Assembly: GCA_947647735.1 (NCBI GenBank)
Contig: CANSLJ010000004.1
Span: 1-64,000, forward strand
Source: an uncultured bacterium
Lineage (GTDB): Bacteria > Bacillota > Clostridia > Lachnospirales > Lachnospiraceae
Direction: 5' to 3'
DNA length: 64,000 bases
In this document: piece after piece, positions 1-9,537 of the stretch
Layout of the letters: each line of letters starts with the position of its first letter
How positions within the stretch are numbered: position 1 is the first letter of the stretch
Position numbers and translations under genes: made by a program
Notes under the pieces: model-generated
The model's database searches: none
What the model saw: the letters and a program-made list of their open reading frames with translations, nothing else
What the model was told of the DNA's origin: nothing

Positions 1-26
1 GCAAGGGCTTACAGCCAGCGTCCCGA

Positions 27-47
27 GCCACCCGTTTTACGGGTGGC
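27..47 (-). terminator. Hairpin downstream of aroA
   Basis: A perfect 8-bp stem (GCCACCCG / CGGGTGGC) with a 5-base loop begins 7 bases past the aroA stop codon. No T-run follows on the minus strand, so it may be a non-canonical terminator or part of an intergenic repeat that runs off the window. Confidence 0.45.
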
Positions 48-53
48 GGCGAC

Positions 54-1331
54 TTATTTTATACTCAATTTATTCAGGTCATCATAAAAATCGGGATAGC
101 TGATCTTCACACAGTCAGCATCTTTCATTTCTGTATCACCCTCTGCGATCATGGCAGCTATGGCAAAGCTCATGGCGATGCGGTGATCTAAGTGAGAGTC
201 TATCACGGCACCATGCAGCGTTTTTCCACCGTTTATGATCATCCCATCCTCTGTGGCAGTGATATCACAGCCCATGGCAGAAAGATTCTCCGTCATCACA
301 GCGATTCGGTCAGATTCCTTGACCTTCAGTTCAGCGGCATCTCTGATCACGGTAGTTCCCTCCGCGGCGGCAGCCATCACAGCGATAACAGGCAGTTCGT
401 CTATTAAAGTGGGAATGATATCCCCGCCGATGGTAATGCCATGCAGAGAACTGCTTTTTACAAGCAGATCCGCAACCGGTTCTCCGGTATTTTTTTCATT
501 CAATAAAGTGATATCAGCCCCCATTTTTCTGGCAACCCTTAAGATACCGTCTCTGGTGGGATTGATGCCGACGTTGCGGATCAGTATCTCCGCATTCGGC
601 ACAAGGCAGCCGGCGGCAATAAAATAGGCGGCGGAAGAGATGTCGCCCGGCACAAGAATATCCATGCCGTGAAGTGCGGGTTCCGGCTGCACTGTGGCAG
701 TCAGTCCTTCTGTTTTCACATCGGCTCCGAAGCTTTTTAACATCAGTTCCGTGTGATTTCTGCTGATGGCAGGCTCCGTCACGCTTGTCTCTCCATCAGC
801 ATAAAGCCCTGCCAGTAAAACAGCAGACTTTACCTGAGCTGAGGCAACCGGAGACAGGTAGGAGATACCATGCAGAGCGCTTCCGGTGATTTCCAGCGGC
901 GCGCAATCGTTCCCGTTTAAGCTGCAGATGGAAGCTCCCATTTGTGACAAAGGTGTCATAATGCGCCGCATGGGACGTTTTTGGATGGAGGCGTCGCCGT
1001 TTAAGACAGAAGTAAATTTCTGTCCGGCAAGAATGCCTGATATGAGCCTTGTTGTAGTGCCGCTGTTGCCTGTATCCAATACATCGGCAGGGGCGCTCAG
1101 CCCATGCAGCCCTTTTCCCTCCACCAGGATCTTGTCTGCTGTCTCATCAATGGAAATGCCGAGCTGCCTGAAACAGGAGATCGTGGAGAGACAGTCGGCT
1201 CCCCGCAAAAAGCCTGTGATCTCTGTCTTTCCCTTTGCCAGTGCGCCGAACATAACGGCGCGATGGGAGATGGATTTATCACCGGGGACGGTGACCTCGC
1301 CCCGGAGTCCGGATACTGAATGAAATTTCAT
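54..1331 (-). CDS. aroA: 3-phosphoshikimate 1-carboxyvinyltransferase (EPSP synthase)
   Basis: Condenses shikimate-3-phosphate with PEP in the cytoplasmic shikimate pathway to chorismate. The 425-residue length is normal for the family. The N-terminal GDKSISHRA motif (residues 17-25) and TGNSGTTTRL (about 87-96) form the substrate and PEP sites, and the DELP motif of the second half is present. The start has AAAGGA 8 bases upstream. It lies 90 bp downstream of tyrA on the same strand with no obvious promoter between them, so both are probably cotranscribed for tyrosine and phenylalanine synthesis. Identification is secure. Confidence 0.97.
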   Translation of the reverse strand: MKFHSVSGLRGEVTVPGDKSISHRAVMFGALAKGKTEITGFLRGADCLSTISCFRQLGISIDETADKILVEGKGLHGLSAPADVLDTGNSGTTTRLISGILAGQKFTSVLNGDASIQKRPMRRIMTPLSQMGASICSLNGNDCAPLEITGSALHGISYLSPVASAQVKSAVLLAGLYADGETSVTEPAISRNHTELMLKSFGADVKTEGLTATVQPEPALHGMDILVPGDISSAAYFIAAGCLVPNAEILIRNVGINPTRDGILRVARKMGADITLLNEKNTGEPVADLLVKSSSLHGITIGGDIIPTLIDELPVIAVMAAAAEGTTVIRDAAELKVKESDRIAVMTENLSAMGCDITATEDGMIINGGKTLHGAVIDSHLDHRIAMSFAIAAMIAEGDTEMKDADCVKISYPDFYDDLNKLSIK

Positions 1332-1421
1332 GGTATTTATTCCTTTCGATGTTCTTTCAATTTATCAGTCTTGAATTTTTGCTGGCAGGATTAAGGTATT
1401 TCTTTCATTGGTATAGTCCGG

Positions 1422-2537
1422 TCATTTCCTGACGCGCACAACATATCCCTTGGCAGACAGTATTTCCTGCGCCCGGGCAATCTCTTTTTCTTCCCAGACT
1501 TCAATGAGGAGCGAGCCTTCCGCCACTTCCCGGTTATGGGTAATACCGATATTTTTCAGGTTGATCTGCTGGAAGGCAAGCAGCGTAACGATAGTGGCCA
1601 GCGCGCCCGGCTCGTCCGGGATGTCCACATAAAAAACATAGGACTTTTTGATCGGTCCCCCGGAAACATCCGTAAAAGATTCCCTGTAGCGCCGGGCGGA
1701 ATCAAAAAAGTCATAGGCAGCCCGGGAATCCCGCGCCTCAATGCTGTTCCGGATATCCCGCAGGGATGTGATATAACTGTCCAGCAGAGAAAGGATATTC
1801 TCCCTGTTTGTCATGCAGATATGCTCCCACATGACGGGAGAGGAGGAGGAGATCCGCGTGATATCCTTGAAACCGCCCGCCGCGATCAGTTTCATGATGC
1901 CCTCTGCGTTGTCCTTGTTTTTCACCAGATTGACCAAAGAAGCGGAGACCACATGGGGCAGGTGGCTTATACCGGCGGTCACATAATCGTGTTCCTGAGC
2001 ATTTAAGATGAGCGGAATAGCCCCGAGAGAACGCACCAGCGTTTCCATAAGATCCGTTTTTTCCTGAGGTGTTTTATCTGTAGGTGTCAAAATATAGTAA
2101 GCATTTTCCAAGAGCTTTGCCTTGGAATTTCGATATCCGGTGCGTTCGCTCCCCGCCATAGGGTGCCCGCCGATAAACTGACCTTCCAGTCCGGCGGCCT
2201 TGATATGTGCATGGATATCCCCCTTCACGCTCCCCACATCCGTAATCAGTGCATCCGGGTCCAGTACCTTCTGCAATAACAGCAGATTTTCATCATTACA
2301 GGAAACCGGCGCACACAAAAAAACAAGACCGCATGCCGAAAAAACCCGGTCGATCTCATAAGCGCAGATATTCACCACGCCATCCCGTTTCGCCGCCTCC
2401 ACAGAGGAAGGCTCCACATCATAAGCCGTGATCATACACCCCGGATATTTCTCCCGAAGCCCCCTTGCAATGGACCCCCCGATTAATCCAAGTCCTATAA
2501 AACCATAATGAATATTTTCAAAATCCGTAAAATTCAT
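1422..2537 (-). CDS. tyrA: Prephenate dehydrogenase with C-terminal ACT domain
   Basis: NAD(P)-dependent oxidative decarboxylation of prephenate to 4-hydroxyphenylpyruvate in tyrosine synthesis. The Rossmann glycine motif GLGLIGGS lies at residues 15-22 and the family motif GGHPMAGSE in the middle. The last ~75 residues (from DIPDEPGALA) form an ACT domain, the usual site of amino-acid feedback. I place the start at the ATG at 2537 because AAAGAGG lies 5 bases upstream. A GTG start at 2552 would add five residues and would put that ribosome site inside the gene. It is first in the operon with aroA. Confidence 0.94.
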   Translation of the reverse strand: MNFTDFENIHYGFIGLGLIGGSIARGLREKYPGCMITAYDVEPSSVEAAKRDGVVNICAYEIDRVFSACGLVFLCAPVSCNDENLLLLQKVLDPDALITDVGSVKGDIHAHIKAAGLEGQFIGGHPMAGSERTGYRNSKAKLLENAYYILTPTDKTPQEKTDLMETLVRSLGAIPLILNAQEHDYVTAGISHLPHVVSASLVNLVKNKDNAEGIMKLIAAGGFKDITRISSSSPVMWEHICMTNRENILSLLDSYITSLRDIRNSIEARDSRAAYDFFDSARRYRESFTDVSGGPIKKSYVFYVDIPDEPGALATIVTLLAFQQINLKNIGITHNREVAEGSLLIEVWEEKEIARAQEILSAKGYVVRVRK

Positions 2538-2572
2538 AGAAACCTCTTTCACAAAACTGATAATCCATAAAA

Positions 2573-2601
2573 ATTATAGAGATTTCAATAAAAAAAGTCA
2601 A
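2573..2601 (-). promoter_or_regulatory. Sigma-A promoter of tyrA-aroA
   Basis: On the minus strand TTGACT (2601-2596) and TATAAT (2578-2573) are separated by 17 bases, a near-consensus vegetative promoter about 36 bases before the tyrA start. The leader is too short for a T-box or attenuator. Confidence 0.8.
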
Positions 2602-2667
2602 ATGAATACTGATATTATAAAACTATCGTATTAATATTAATGAACATATTTAGCCAAAATTCAGCAG

Positions 2668-2793
2668 TCAGCGAATAAATGCCCTGTGAAGGCTGTAGAA
2701 AAACGCCGGCACTTGGCGAGGTATTTTCGAGCCTAGTACCGCTGCGTTTTTCTCCAAGCGAGAGCATGCCTGAACAGGGCATTTATTCGCTGA
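2668..2793. repeat. Long inverted-repeat element A with conserved core
   Basis: A perfect 20-bp inverted repeat (2668-2687 and 2774-2793, TCAGCGAATAAATGCCCTGT on the left) encloses an inner stem GAAAAACGC/GCGTTTTTC and a 47-bp core (2702-2748). The reverse complement of the core matches the core of element B (7850-7896) at 42 of 47 positions, while the arms of the two elements are unrelated. It fills most of the gap between tyrA and the EF-G-like gene. A 61-codon ORF across it is a by-product of the repeat. Confidence 0.85.
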
Positions 2794-2851
2794 ATGCGTC
2801 CGATTTCACCATATTTCCCACAAAAAAACTGGTAAAAATGAATAATCACTC

Positions 2852-2880
2852 TTGTAAAATGTAAAAAACTTTAGTAAAAT
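2852..2880 (+). promoter_or_regulatory. Sigma-A promoter of the EF-G-like gene
   Basis: TTGTAA (2852-2857), a 17-base spacer and TAAAAT (2875-2880), in an A/T-rich stretch about 90 bases before the chosen start. Confidence 0.7.
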
Positions 2881-2967
2881 ATCCCTATGGGTGTTTTGCG
2901 GGAAATGAAAAAGTCGGAATTTTCTGTGCATAATGCCTGTAAAATTACCAGCATTGGAGGAATTTAC

Positions 2968-5055
2968 ATGAACGTTTACACAACCGACAAGATTAGAAAC
3001 GTTGTATTACTGGGGCATGGCGGCTGCGGAAAGACATCACTGGCAGAAGCAATGGCATATCTGTCCGGGATCACATCCAGAATGGGCAAGGTATCCGATA
3101 AGAATACAATAAGCGATTACGGTAAAGAAGAACAGGCGAGAGGCATTTCCACAAATACAACGCTGATACCTGTGGAATGGGAAGGTTATAAGATCAATAT
3201 ACTCGATACCCCGGGATTTTTTGATTTCGTGGGTGAAGTGGAAGAGGCAATGAGCGCTGCAGGCGCTGCGATCATCGTTGTGTCCGGTAAGGCGGGCGTG
3301 GAAGTTGGTACGGAAAAGGCGTGGGAGCTCTGTGAAAAGTACAATCTGCCGAGAATATTCTATGTGGATGATATGGATATCGACAATGCTTCCTTCAGAC
3401 AGGTGGTGGAAGATCTGACTGAGCGCTACGGCAAGAAGATCGCGCCGTTCCATCTGCCCATCAGGGAGAATGAAAAGTTTGTCGGCTATATCAATGTGAT
3501 CACGGAAACCGGTAACAGATGGCAGGGCAAGGAGGTTGTTCCCTGTGACGTACCGGATTACAGCAAGGATAACCTGCAGATCTGTCGTGATACGCTGCTT
3601 GAGACAGTGGCGGAGACATCTGAAGAATTTATGGAACGCTATTTCGGCGGCGATACTTTCTCAGAGGCGGAGATCCGTGCGGCGCTTCGTGTCAGCGTGA
3701 TGGACGGCAGCGTTGTTCCCGTGACAATGGGATCTAATGTGCTGTGCCAGGGCGTTTATACGCTGCTTGACGATGTGCTGAAATATTTCCCGAGCCCGGA
3801 AAACAGAAAATGTGCCGGCGTGGATATGAAGACAAATGAGATCTTTGAGGCAAACTATGATTTCTCAAAAGCAAAATCAGCAGTGGTATGGAAGACCATC
3901 GTTGATCCGTTTATCGGTAAATACTCACTGATCAAGGTAAACTCCGGTGTATTGAAACCGGACGACATGATCTATAACGTGGATAAAGACGTGGAGATGA
4001 AGGCGGGCAAGCTCTACGTGATGCAGGGAAACAAAGCAATCGAAGTACCGGAGCTGCATGCCGGCGATATCGGTGCGATCTCCAAGCTGACCGCTGCAAG
4101 AACAGGCGATTCCCTGTCCACAAAACAGCATGTGATCAAATACGGCAAGCCGGAAATCTCCGTTCCTTATACATACAAGCGTTACAATGCTGTCAATAAG
4201 GGCGATATCGATAAGATTTCCCAGTCCCTGCAGAAGATCATGCACGAAGACCTGACTTTGAAAGTTGTGAATGATTCTGAGAACAGACAGACGCTGCTTT
4301 ACGGTATGGGCGATCTGCATCTTGATGTGGTGGCAAGCCGCTTAAAGAATGAATATAAGGTTGAGATTGAGATGGCTGAGCCGAAGGTTGCCTTCCGTGA
4401 GACCATTCGCAAGAAATCTGATGTGGAGTATAAGTATAAAAAGCAGTCCGGCGGACATGGCCAGTACGGGCATGTTAAGATGCGTTTTGAGCCTTCAGGG
4501 GATTTAGAGACCGCTTATGTATTCGATCAGGAGGTTGTGGGCGGTGCCGTGCCGAAGAACTACTTCCCTGCAGTCGAAAAAGGTATTGCGGATTCCGTAT
4601 TGAAGGGACCTCTTGCCGGTTATCCGGTAGTTGGCGTGAAGGCGGTTCTGTATGATGGTTCCTACCATCCGGTTGACTCCTCCGAAATGGCATTTAAGAC
4701 AGCGGCGAGCCAGGCGTTTAAGAAGGGCTTTATGGATGCAAATCCTGTGCTGATGGAGCCTATCGCCAATCTGAAGGTAACGGTTCCTGACAGCTATACC
4801 GGAGATGTCATGGGCGATCTGAACAAGAGAAGAGGACGCGTGCTCGGCATGAATCCGGCTCCCGGCGGAAAGACTGTTGTGGAAGCGGATATTCCGATGA
4901 CAGGGCTTTATGGCTATTGTACGGATCTTCGTTCCATGACCGGCGGCAGAGGCGTATATGCCTATGAGTTTGCCCGCTATGAGCAGGCGCCGTCCGATAT
5001 TCAGGAGAAGGAAGTTGCGGCGAGAGCGGCAGCGATGGCTGATGGCGGAGAATGA
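2968..5055 (+). CDS. Elongation factor G-like GTPase (FusA paralogue)
   Basis: A 695-residue translational-GTPase-family protein with EF-G domain order. The P-loop is GHGGCGKT (16-23) rather than the AHIDAGKT of true EF-G, and the G3 box is DTPGFFDF rather than DTPGHVDF. The guanine-specificity box, usually NKxD, reads DDMD (134-137). These changes mark the EF-G-like paralogue common in Clostridia, not the ribosomal fusA gene. Domain IV (GGHGQYGHVKM) and domain V follow. Start 2968 has GGAGG 7 bases upstream; the reading frame also extends 27 codons upstream but without a ribosome site. Its role is not established. It is followed by a strong terminator. Confidence 0.88.
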   Translation: MNVYTTDKIRNVVLLGHGGCGKTSLAEAMAYLSGITSRMGKVSDKNTISDYGKEEQARGISTNTTLIPVEWEGYKINILDTPGFFDFVGEVEEAMSAAGAAIIVVSGKAGVEVGTEKAWELCEKYNLPRIFYVDDMDIDNASFRQVVEDLTERYGKKIAPFHLPIRENEKFVGYINVITETGNRWQGKEVVPCDVPDYSKDNLQICRDTLLETVAETSEEFMERYFGGDTFSEAEIRAALRVSVMDGSVVPVTMGSNVLCQGVYTLLDDVLKYFPSPENRKCAGVDMKTNEIFEANYDFSKAKSAVVWKTIVDPFIGKYSLIKVNSGVLKPDDMIYNVDKDVEMKAGKLYVMQGNKAIEVPELHAGDIGAISKLTAARTGDSLSTKQHVIKYGKPEISVPYTYKRYNAVNKGDIDKISQSLQKIMHEDLTLKVVNDSENRQTLLYGMGDLHLDVVASRLKNEYKVEIEMAEPKVAFRETIRKKSDVEYKYKKQSGGHGQYGHVKMRFEPSGDLETAYVFDQEVVGGAVPKNYFPAVEKGIADSVLKGPLAGYPVVGVKAVLYDGSYHPVDSSEMAFKTAASQAFKKGFMDANPVLMEPIANLKVTVPDSYTGDVMGDLNKRRGRVLGMNPAPGGKTVVEADIPMTGLYGYCTDLRSMTGGRGVYAYEFARYEQAPSDIQEKEVAARAAAMADGGE

Positions 5056-5116
5056 TGAAGGAAGCCATCTGAAAATGAAAGAATCGGGGTTACAGTGATA
5101 AAGGGGTAATAGAGAG

Positions 5117-5144
5117 CACCTGTGCATATCTGCACGGGTGTTTT
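5117..5144 (+). terminator. Rho-independent terminator after EF-G-like gene
   Basis: A 10-bp stem (CACCTGTGCA / TGCACGGGTG, one G-T pair) with loop TATC, then TTTTCTAGTTT. Confidence 0.85.
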
Positions 5145-5162
5145 CTAGTTTATTTTCCTTAC

Positions 5163-5191
5163 TTGACAAAAAGACGCTGTATAGGTAATAT
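5163..5191 (+). promoter_or_regulatory. Sigma-A promoter of leuS
   Basis: Consensus TTGACA (5163-5168), 17-base spacer and TAATAT (5186-5191). The leader to the leuS start is only about 53 bases, which leaves no room for a T-box riboswitch. Confidence 0.88.
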
Positions 5192-5250
5192 TTAGGAAGG
5201 ATTCTTAGAAAAATACAGGCTGGATAAAATCGCAGCAGGGAGGATTATAT

Positions 5251-7779
5251 ATGTCTGAAGTTTATAACCACAGAGAAGTGGAACAAAAATGGCAGAGGAT
5301 ATGGGATGATGAGCAGGCTTTTGCCACATCGGAGGATTACAGTAAACCGAAGTATTACGCGCTGGTGGAATTTCCTTATCCGTCAGGGCAGGGGCTCCAT
5401 GTGGGGCATCCGAGGCCTTATACGGCGATGGACATCGTGTCCCGTAAGCGCAGGATGCAGGGGTATAACGTGCTGTTTCCGATGGGCTGGGATGCCTTTG
5501 GACTGCCTACGGAGAATTACGCGATCGCAAACAAGATCCATCCGAAGATCGTCACAAAGAACAATGTGGAACGGTTCAAGGAGCAGCTCCATTCTCTGGG
5601 ATATTCTTTTGACTGGAACAGGGAGATCAATACCACGGATCCGGAATACTATCACTGGACACAGTGGATCTTTTTGCAGCTTTTCAAGAGGGGGCTCGCT
5701 TATAAAGCGGAGATGCCGATCAACTGGTGTACCTCCTGTAAGGTCGGGCTTGCCAATGAGGAAGTGGTGAACGGCGTGTGCGAACGCTGCGGCGCTGAGG
5801 TGATCCGGAAGGTGAAGAGCCAGTGGATGCTGAAGATCACGGATTATGCGGAGAAGCTGATCGAGGGCCTTGAGGGCGTTGACTATGTGGAAAAGATCGC
5901 AGTGTCCCAGAAAAACTGGATCGGGAAGTCCAAGGGGGCGGAAGTGGATTTTTCCATTGCTGGAAAAGAAGACAAACTGCGGGTTTACACGACGAGATGC
6001 GATACATTGTTCGGGGCTACTTATATGGTGGTTTCTCCGGAGCATCCGATCCTGGATAAATATAAAGCGGAGATCAAAAACTGGGATGATGTGGAGCGCT
6101 ACAGAGAGCAGGCGGCGAAGAAGTCTGATTTTGAGCGTTCTGAACTGGCAAAGGATAAGACCGGCGTGGTGCTTGACGGACTTTTTGCGGTGAATCCGGT
6201 CAATCAAAAGGAGATTCCGATCTTTGTGTCGGATTATGTACTCATGAGCTACGGTACGGGCGCGATCATGGCGGTGCCCGCTCATGATGAGAGGGACTGG
6301 GATTTTGCGAAAAAGTTCCATCTCCCGATCGTGGAAGTGGTAGCCGGCGGCGAGGATGTTCAGAAAAAAGTATATACGGATGTGGAAAGCGGCATTCTGG
6401 TTAATTCTGACTTTCTGGACGGTATGCCTGTGGCGGCGGCGAAGGAGCGCATGATCCAGTATCTGGAATCCAAGGGTATCGGTAAGGAAAAGACAAACTA
6501 TAAACTCCGTGACTGGGTATTTTCCAGACAGCGCTACTGGGGTGAGCCGATCCCGGTTGTGCACTGTGAAAAATGCGGTTATGTGGCAATTCCGGAGAGC
6601 GAACTGCCTTTAGAGCTGCCGGATGTGGACAGTTATATGCCGACTGACACAGGGGAATCGCCTCTGTCAGCAATGACTGATTGGGTCAATACCACTTGCC
6701 CCTGCTGCGGCGGGCCGGCGAAGAGAGAGACGGATACCATGCCTCAGTGGGCGGGTTCCTCCTGGTATTTCCTGCGTTACACAGATCCGAAGAATGACAG
6801 GGCGCTTGCCAGCAAGGAAGCACTCGATTACTGGATGCCGGTTGACTGGTACAACGGCGGTATGGAGCATACCACACTGCATCTGTTGTATTCCAGATTC
6901 TGGCACAAGTTCCTCTATGATGAGAAGGTGGTGCCCTGTCCGGAACCTTACCAGAAACGTACGTCCCATGGAATGATCCTTGGACTGAATCCTCACAGCT
7001 TCTCCAATCTGCCCGCGCAGGAGCAGAAGAAACTGCTGGAAGAATGCGGCAGCGAGGAGGCGGCAAGGGCTGCTCTCAGAGAAAAATTCGGTGAGATGGC
7101 GGATCATCCGGTGGTGAAGATGTCCAAGTCTCTTGGAAACGTGGTAAATCCGGATGATATCGTCAGGGATTATGGTGCGGATACGCTGCGTACCTATGAA
7201 ATGTTCATCGGCGCTTTTGACTTGAGCGCAGGATGGAGCGAGGACGGCGTAAAGGGCTGCCGGAGATTTCTGGAGCGTGTCTGGAAACTGCAGGATATCA
7301 TGACGAAGGAAGAAGGTTACAGTGCGGATCTGGAGACAAAGATGCACCAGACCATCAAGAAAGTGAGCGGCGATTACGAAAACCTGAAGTTCAACACAGG
7401 CATTGCGGCGATGATGGCGCTGATCAATGAGTTTTACCGGAAGAATGCGGTCACAAAGGGTGAGTACAAGACACTGCTCGCACTGCTGAATCCTGTGGCG
7501 CCTCATATGACGGAGGAACTTTGGCAGACGATCGGGGAAGAGGGACACCTCTATAACCAGAGCTGGCCGGAGTTTGAGGAGGCGAAGACGGTTGAATCTA
7601 CGATAGAGATCGCTGTGCAGATCAACGGAAAAGTCCGCGGCACGATGAATATCGGGAAGGATGATCCGAAGGAGGAGATCATTGCCAGAGCGAAAGAGAT
7701 GATGGCGGATCGGATCACCGGGACGATCGTGAAGGAGATTTATGTGCCGGGGAGACTGGTTAATATAGTGCAGAAGTAA
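5251..7779 (+). CDS. leuS: Leucyl-tRNA synthetase
   Basis: Charges tRNA-Leu with leucine. It is an 842-residue class Ia synthetase with the HIGH-type motif HVGHP at 50-54 and KMSKS at 623-627. A zinc-binding-like CTSC...CERC segment follows the first half of the catalytic domain. The CP1 editing domain is present ([22 protein letters not shown]). A segment of about 45 residues just before KMSKS (around [10 protein letters not shown] to EKFGEMADH) accounts for length beyond a ~805-residue bacterial enzyme. GGGAGG lies 7 bases before the start. It is transcribed alone from its own promoter and followed by element B. Confidence 0.98.
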   Translation: MSEVYNHREVEQKWQRIWDDEQAFATSEDYSKPKYYALVEFPYPSGQGLHVGHPRPYTAMDIVSRKRRMQGYNVLFPMGWDAFGLPTENYAIANKIHPKIVTKNNVERFKEQLHSLGYSFDWNREINTTDPEYYHWTQWIFLQLFKRGLAYKAEMPINWCTSCKVGLANEEVVNGVCERCGAEVIRKVKSQWMLKITDYAEKLIEGLEGVDYVEKIAVSQKNWIGKSKGAEVDFSIAGKEDKLRVYTTRCDTLFGATYMVVSPEHPILDKYKAEIKNWDDVERYREQAAKKSDFERSELAKDKTGVVLDGLFAVNPVNQKEIPIFVSDYVLMSYGTGAIMAVPAHDERDWDFAKKFHLPIVEVVAGGEDVQKKVYTDVESGILVNSDFLDGMPVAAAKERMIQYLESKGIGKEKTNYKLRDWVFSRQRYWGEPIPVVHCEKCGYVAIPESELPLELPDVDSYMPTDTGESPLSAMTDWVNTTCPCCGGPAKRETDTMPQWAGSSWYFLRYTDPKNDRALASKEALDYWMPVDWYNGGMEHTTLHLLYSRFWHKFLYDEKVVPCPEPYQKRTSHGMILGLNPHSFSNLPAQEQKKLLEECGSEEAARAALREKFGEMADHPVVKMSKSLGNVVNPDDIVRDYGADTLRTYEMFIGAFDLSAGWSEDGVKGCRRFLERVWKLQDIMTKEEGYSADLETKMHQTIKKVSGDYENLKFNTGIAAMMALINEFYRKNAVTKGEYKTLLALLNPVAPHMTEELWQTIGEEGHLYNQSWPEFEEAKTVESTIEIAVQINGKVRGTMNIGKDDPKEEIIARAKEMMADRITGTIVKEIYVPGRLVNIVQK

Positions 7780-7795
7780 ATAAGACTTTGGTGGA

Positions 7796-7938
7796 GATGC
7801 CGTCAGGCGGTTATATATCCTTTCCATGCCACGCTTGCGCTTCGGGCGCGACGCAGCGGTACTAAGCTCGAAAATACCTCGCTAAGTACCGGCGTCTTGC
7901 AGAGGCATGGAAAGGATATATAACCGTCTGGCGGCATC
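7796..7938. repeat. Long inverted-repeat element B with conserved core
   Basis: Thirty-five-base arms at 7796-7830 and 7904-7938 are reverse complements with two differences, and both differences are G-T pairs, so all 35 positions could pair in RNA. Between them lies a 47-bp core (7850-7896) that itself folds (GACGC / GCGTC ends, GGTACT / AGTACC inside). The core equals the reverse complement of the element A core except for five bases; the first and last core bases change together (G-C here, A-T in A). It starts 16 bases after the leuS stop codon. No T-run follows, so it is not a simple terminator. Confidence 0.88.
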
Positions 7939-8106
7939 ATTTACGTTGTTGGTTTTGCGTTGGGCGAGTGTTGGTTGTGATATTGAGCTTGATTTTTCCG
8001 GGTATGGGTATCAGGATATGCTTTCAATTCTGAGGATTCGTGTAGAAAAATGAAAGATTGAAAAGAATATTCATGTTGTTTAGCGTAAAAAGATATAAAA
8101 AATTCG

Positions 8107-8135
8107 TTGATTTTTACATGAATATATATTATACT
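8107..8135 (+). promoter_or_regulatory. Sigma-A promoter of the AAA/DUF4143 gene
   Basis: TTGATT (8107-8112), 17-base spacer and TATACT (8130-8135), 68 bases before the start codon. The rest of the 7780-8202 gap is element B plus AT-rich sequence. Confidence 0.7.
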
Positions 8136-8202
8136 ATGGTCAATATCTTTTATAAGGTAAACTGTCAGCAGGTATGGGATGTTTTCGGGAGGGGATTGAT
8201 CG

Positions 8203-9498
8203 ATGTATAGAAAGATCATGCGTTTTTTGGAAGAATGGAAAGAGAGCGGGCATCGCAAACCTCTTATTTTGCAGGGGGCGAGGCAGGTTGGTAAGACTTA
8301 TTCTGTTCTGGAGTTCGGGCGTACGCATTATGAGAATGTGGCGTATTTTAATTTTGAAACAAATCCCCGGTTGAATCGGACGTTTGAGGAGGATATCAGT
8401 CCTGATTATCTGATTCCTATTTTGTCGCATATCGCCGGGCAGACGATCGTAAGGGAAAAGACACTGATCGTATTTGATGAGGTGCAGCTCTGTGAACGGG
8501 CGTTGACGGCTCTGAAATATTTTTATGAGGATGCTCCAGACTATCATATTGTCGTGGCAGGCAGTCTGCTTGGCGTTGCGGTTAACAGGGCAAAATTTTC
8601 GTTTCCTGTGGGTAAAGTGGATATGAAAACGCTTTATCCCATGGATGTGGAAGAGTTTATGCTTGCTTTGGGTGAAGGTGCGCTGGTAGAGCAGATCAAA
8701 AAATGTTTTCAGACGGATATGCCGATGCCTTCTGCCTTGCACGATACGGCAATGCGGTTATATCGCCAGTATCTTATTGTAGGAGGCATGCCGGAGTGTG
8801 TTTTGCAGTTTGCAGAAACAGGGGACTTTATTCTTGTGCGCCATACGCAGGATACCATTCTCGCAAGTTATCTGAATGATATGAGCAAGTACAATACGCT
8901 CAATGAGATTAAAAAAACAAGGCTTGCCTATGACAATATCACCGTGCAGCTTTCCAAAAAAAATACCCGTTTTCAGTATAAGCTTATCAAAAAGGGCGGG
9001 CGGGCTTCGGAATTTGAAAACGCTATCGAATGGCTTTGCCTCTCTGGTATTGTGTCGCGGGTGTATAAAGTCGAACAGGTGAGAAAACCTTTGGAGAATT
9101 ATCGTGATATTAATGCGTTTAAGATTTATGTGTCGGATCTGGGACTGCTTTGTGCCAAGAAGGATTTAGCGGCAAATGATATTCTTTATATGTTGGAGGA
9201 GCTGAATGATTTTAAAGGCGGGATGGCTGAAAACTATGTGAATGCGCAGCTTTCCATGAACGGATATCATACTTTTTACTGGGAGTCCGAGCGGGGAGCA
9301 GAGATTGATTTTGTCATTCAGCGCGGTGGAAAGCTGATTCCCATTGAGGTCAAATCTGCTGATAATACAAAAGCAAAGAGCCTGAAAGTCTATATGGAAA
9401 CCTATAAACCGGATTATGCGATCAAGCTTTCGGCAAAGAACTTTGGAATGGAGAACGGAAAAAAGACCGTTCCCCTTTACGCCGCATTTTGTATCTGA
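8203..9498 (+). CDS. AAA-family ATPase with C-terminal DUF4143
   Basis: A 431-residue protein with Walker A GARQVGKT near residues 26-33 and Walker B LIVFDEVQ near 89-96, the AAA_14 fold. The C-terminal DUF4143 region contains GAEIDFVIQ...LIPIEVKSA, which resembles a PD-(D/E)xK nuclease-type core (D, then ExK). Such proteins are very common in Clostridia and Bacteroidetes and their role is unknown; mobile or defence-related functions have been suggested but nothing here proves it. GGGAGGGG lies before the start. It stands alone between element B and convergent genes. Confidence 0.85.
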   Translation: MYRKIMRFLEEWKESGHRKPLILQGARQVGKTYSVLEFGRTHYENVAYFNFETNPRLNRTFEEDISPDYLIPILSHIAGQTIVREKTLIVFDEVQLCERALTALKYFYEDAPDYHIVVAGSLLGVAVNRAKFSFPVGKVDMKTLYPMDVEEFMLALGEGALVEQIKKCFQTDMPMPSALHDTAMRLYRQYLIVGGMPECVLQFAETGDFILVRHTQDTILASYLNDMSKYNTLNEIKKTRLAYDNITVQLSKKNTRFQYKLIKKGGRASEFENAIEWLCLSGIVSRVYKVEQVRKPLENYRDINAFKIYVSDLGLLCAKKDLAANDILYMLEELNDFKGGMAENYVNAQLSMNGYHTFYWESERGAEIDFVIQRGGKLIPIEVKSADNTKAKSLKVYMETYKPDYAIKLSAKNFGMENGKKTVPLYAAFCI

Positions 9499-9537
9499 AC
9501 AAACAGGGGAGTGACTGAATTTATTTGTGGTCTTTCA

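Noticed and set aside
2679-2864. 61-codon ORF upstream of the EF-G-like gene
   Set aside because: It is generated by the inverted-repeat element and has no ribosome site.
5192-5250. T-box riboswitch before leuS, gltX or trpS
   Set aside because: Leaders between the promoters and starts of leuS and gltX are only about 55-75 bases, and trpS starts 2 bases after the preceding gene. No specifier loop or T-box motif is visible.
5383-7827. Long minus-strand frames over leuS
   Set aside because: Antisense shadows of a well-identified synthetase gene; no ribosome sites or motifs.
7796-7938. Ordinary rho-independent terminator of leuS
   Set aside because: The stem is far too long, there is no T-run, and the core is shared with a site 5 kb away that is not downstream of a gene end in the same orientation.
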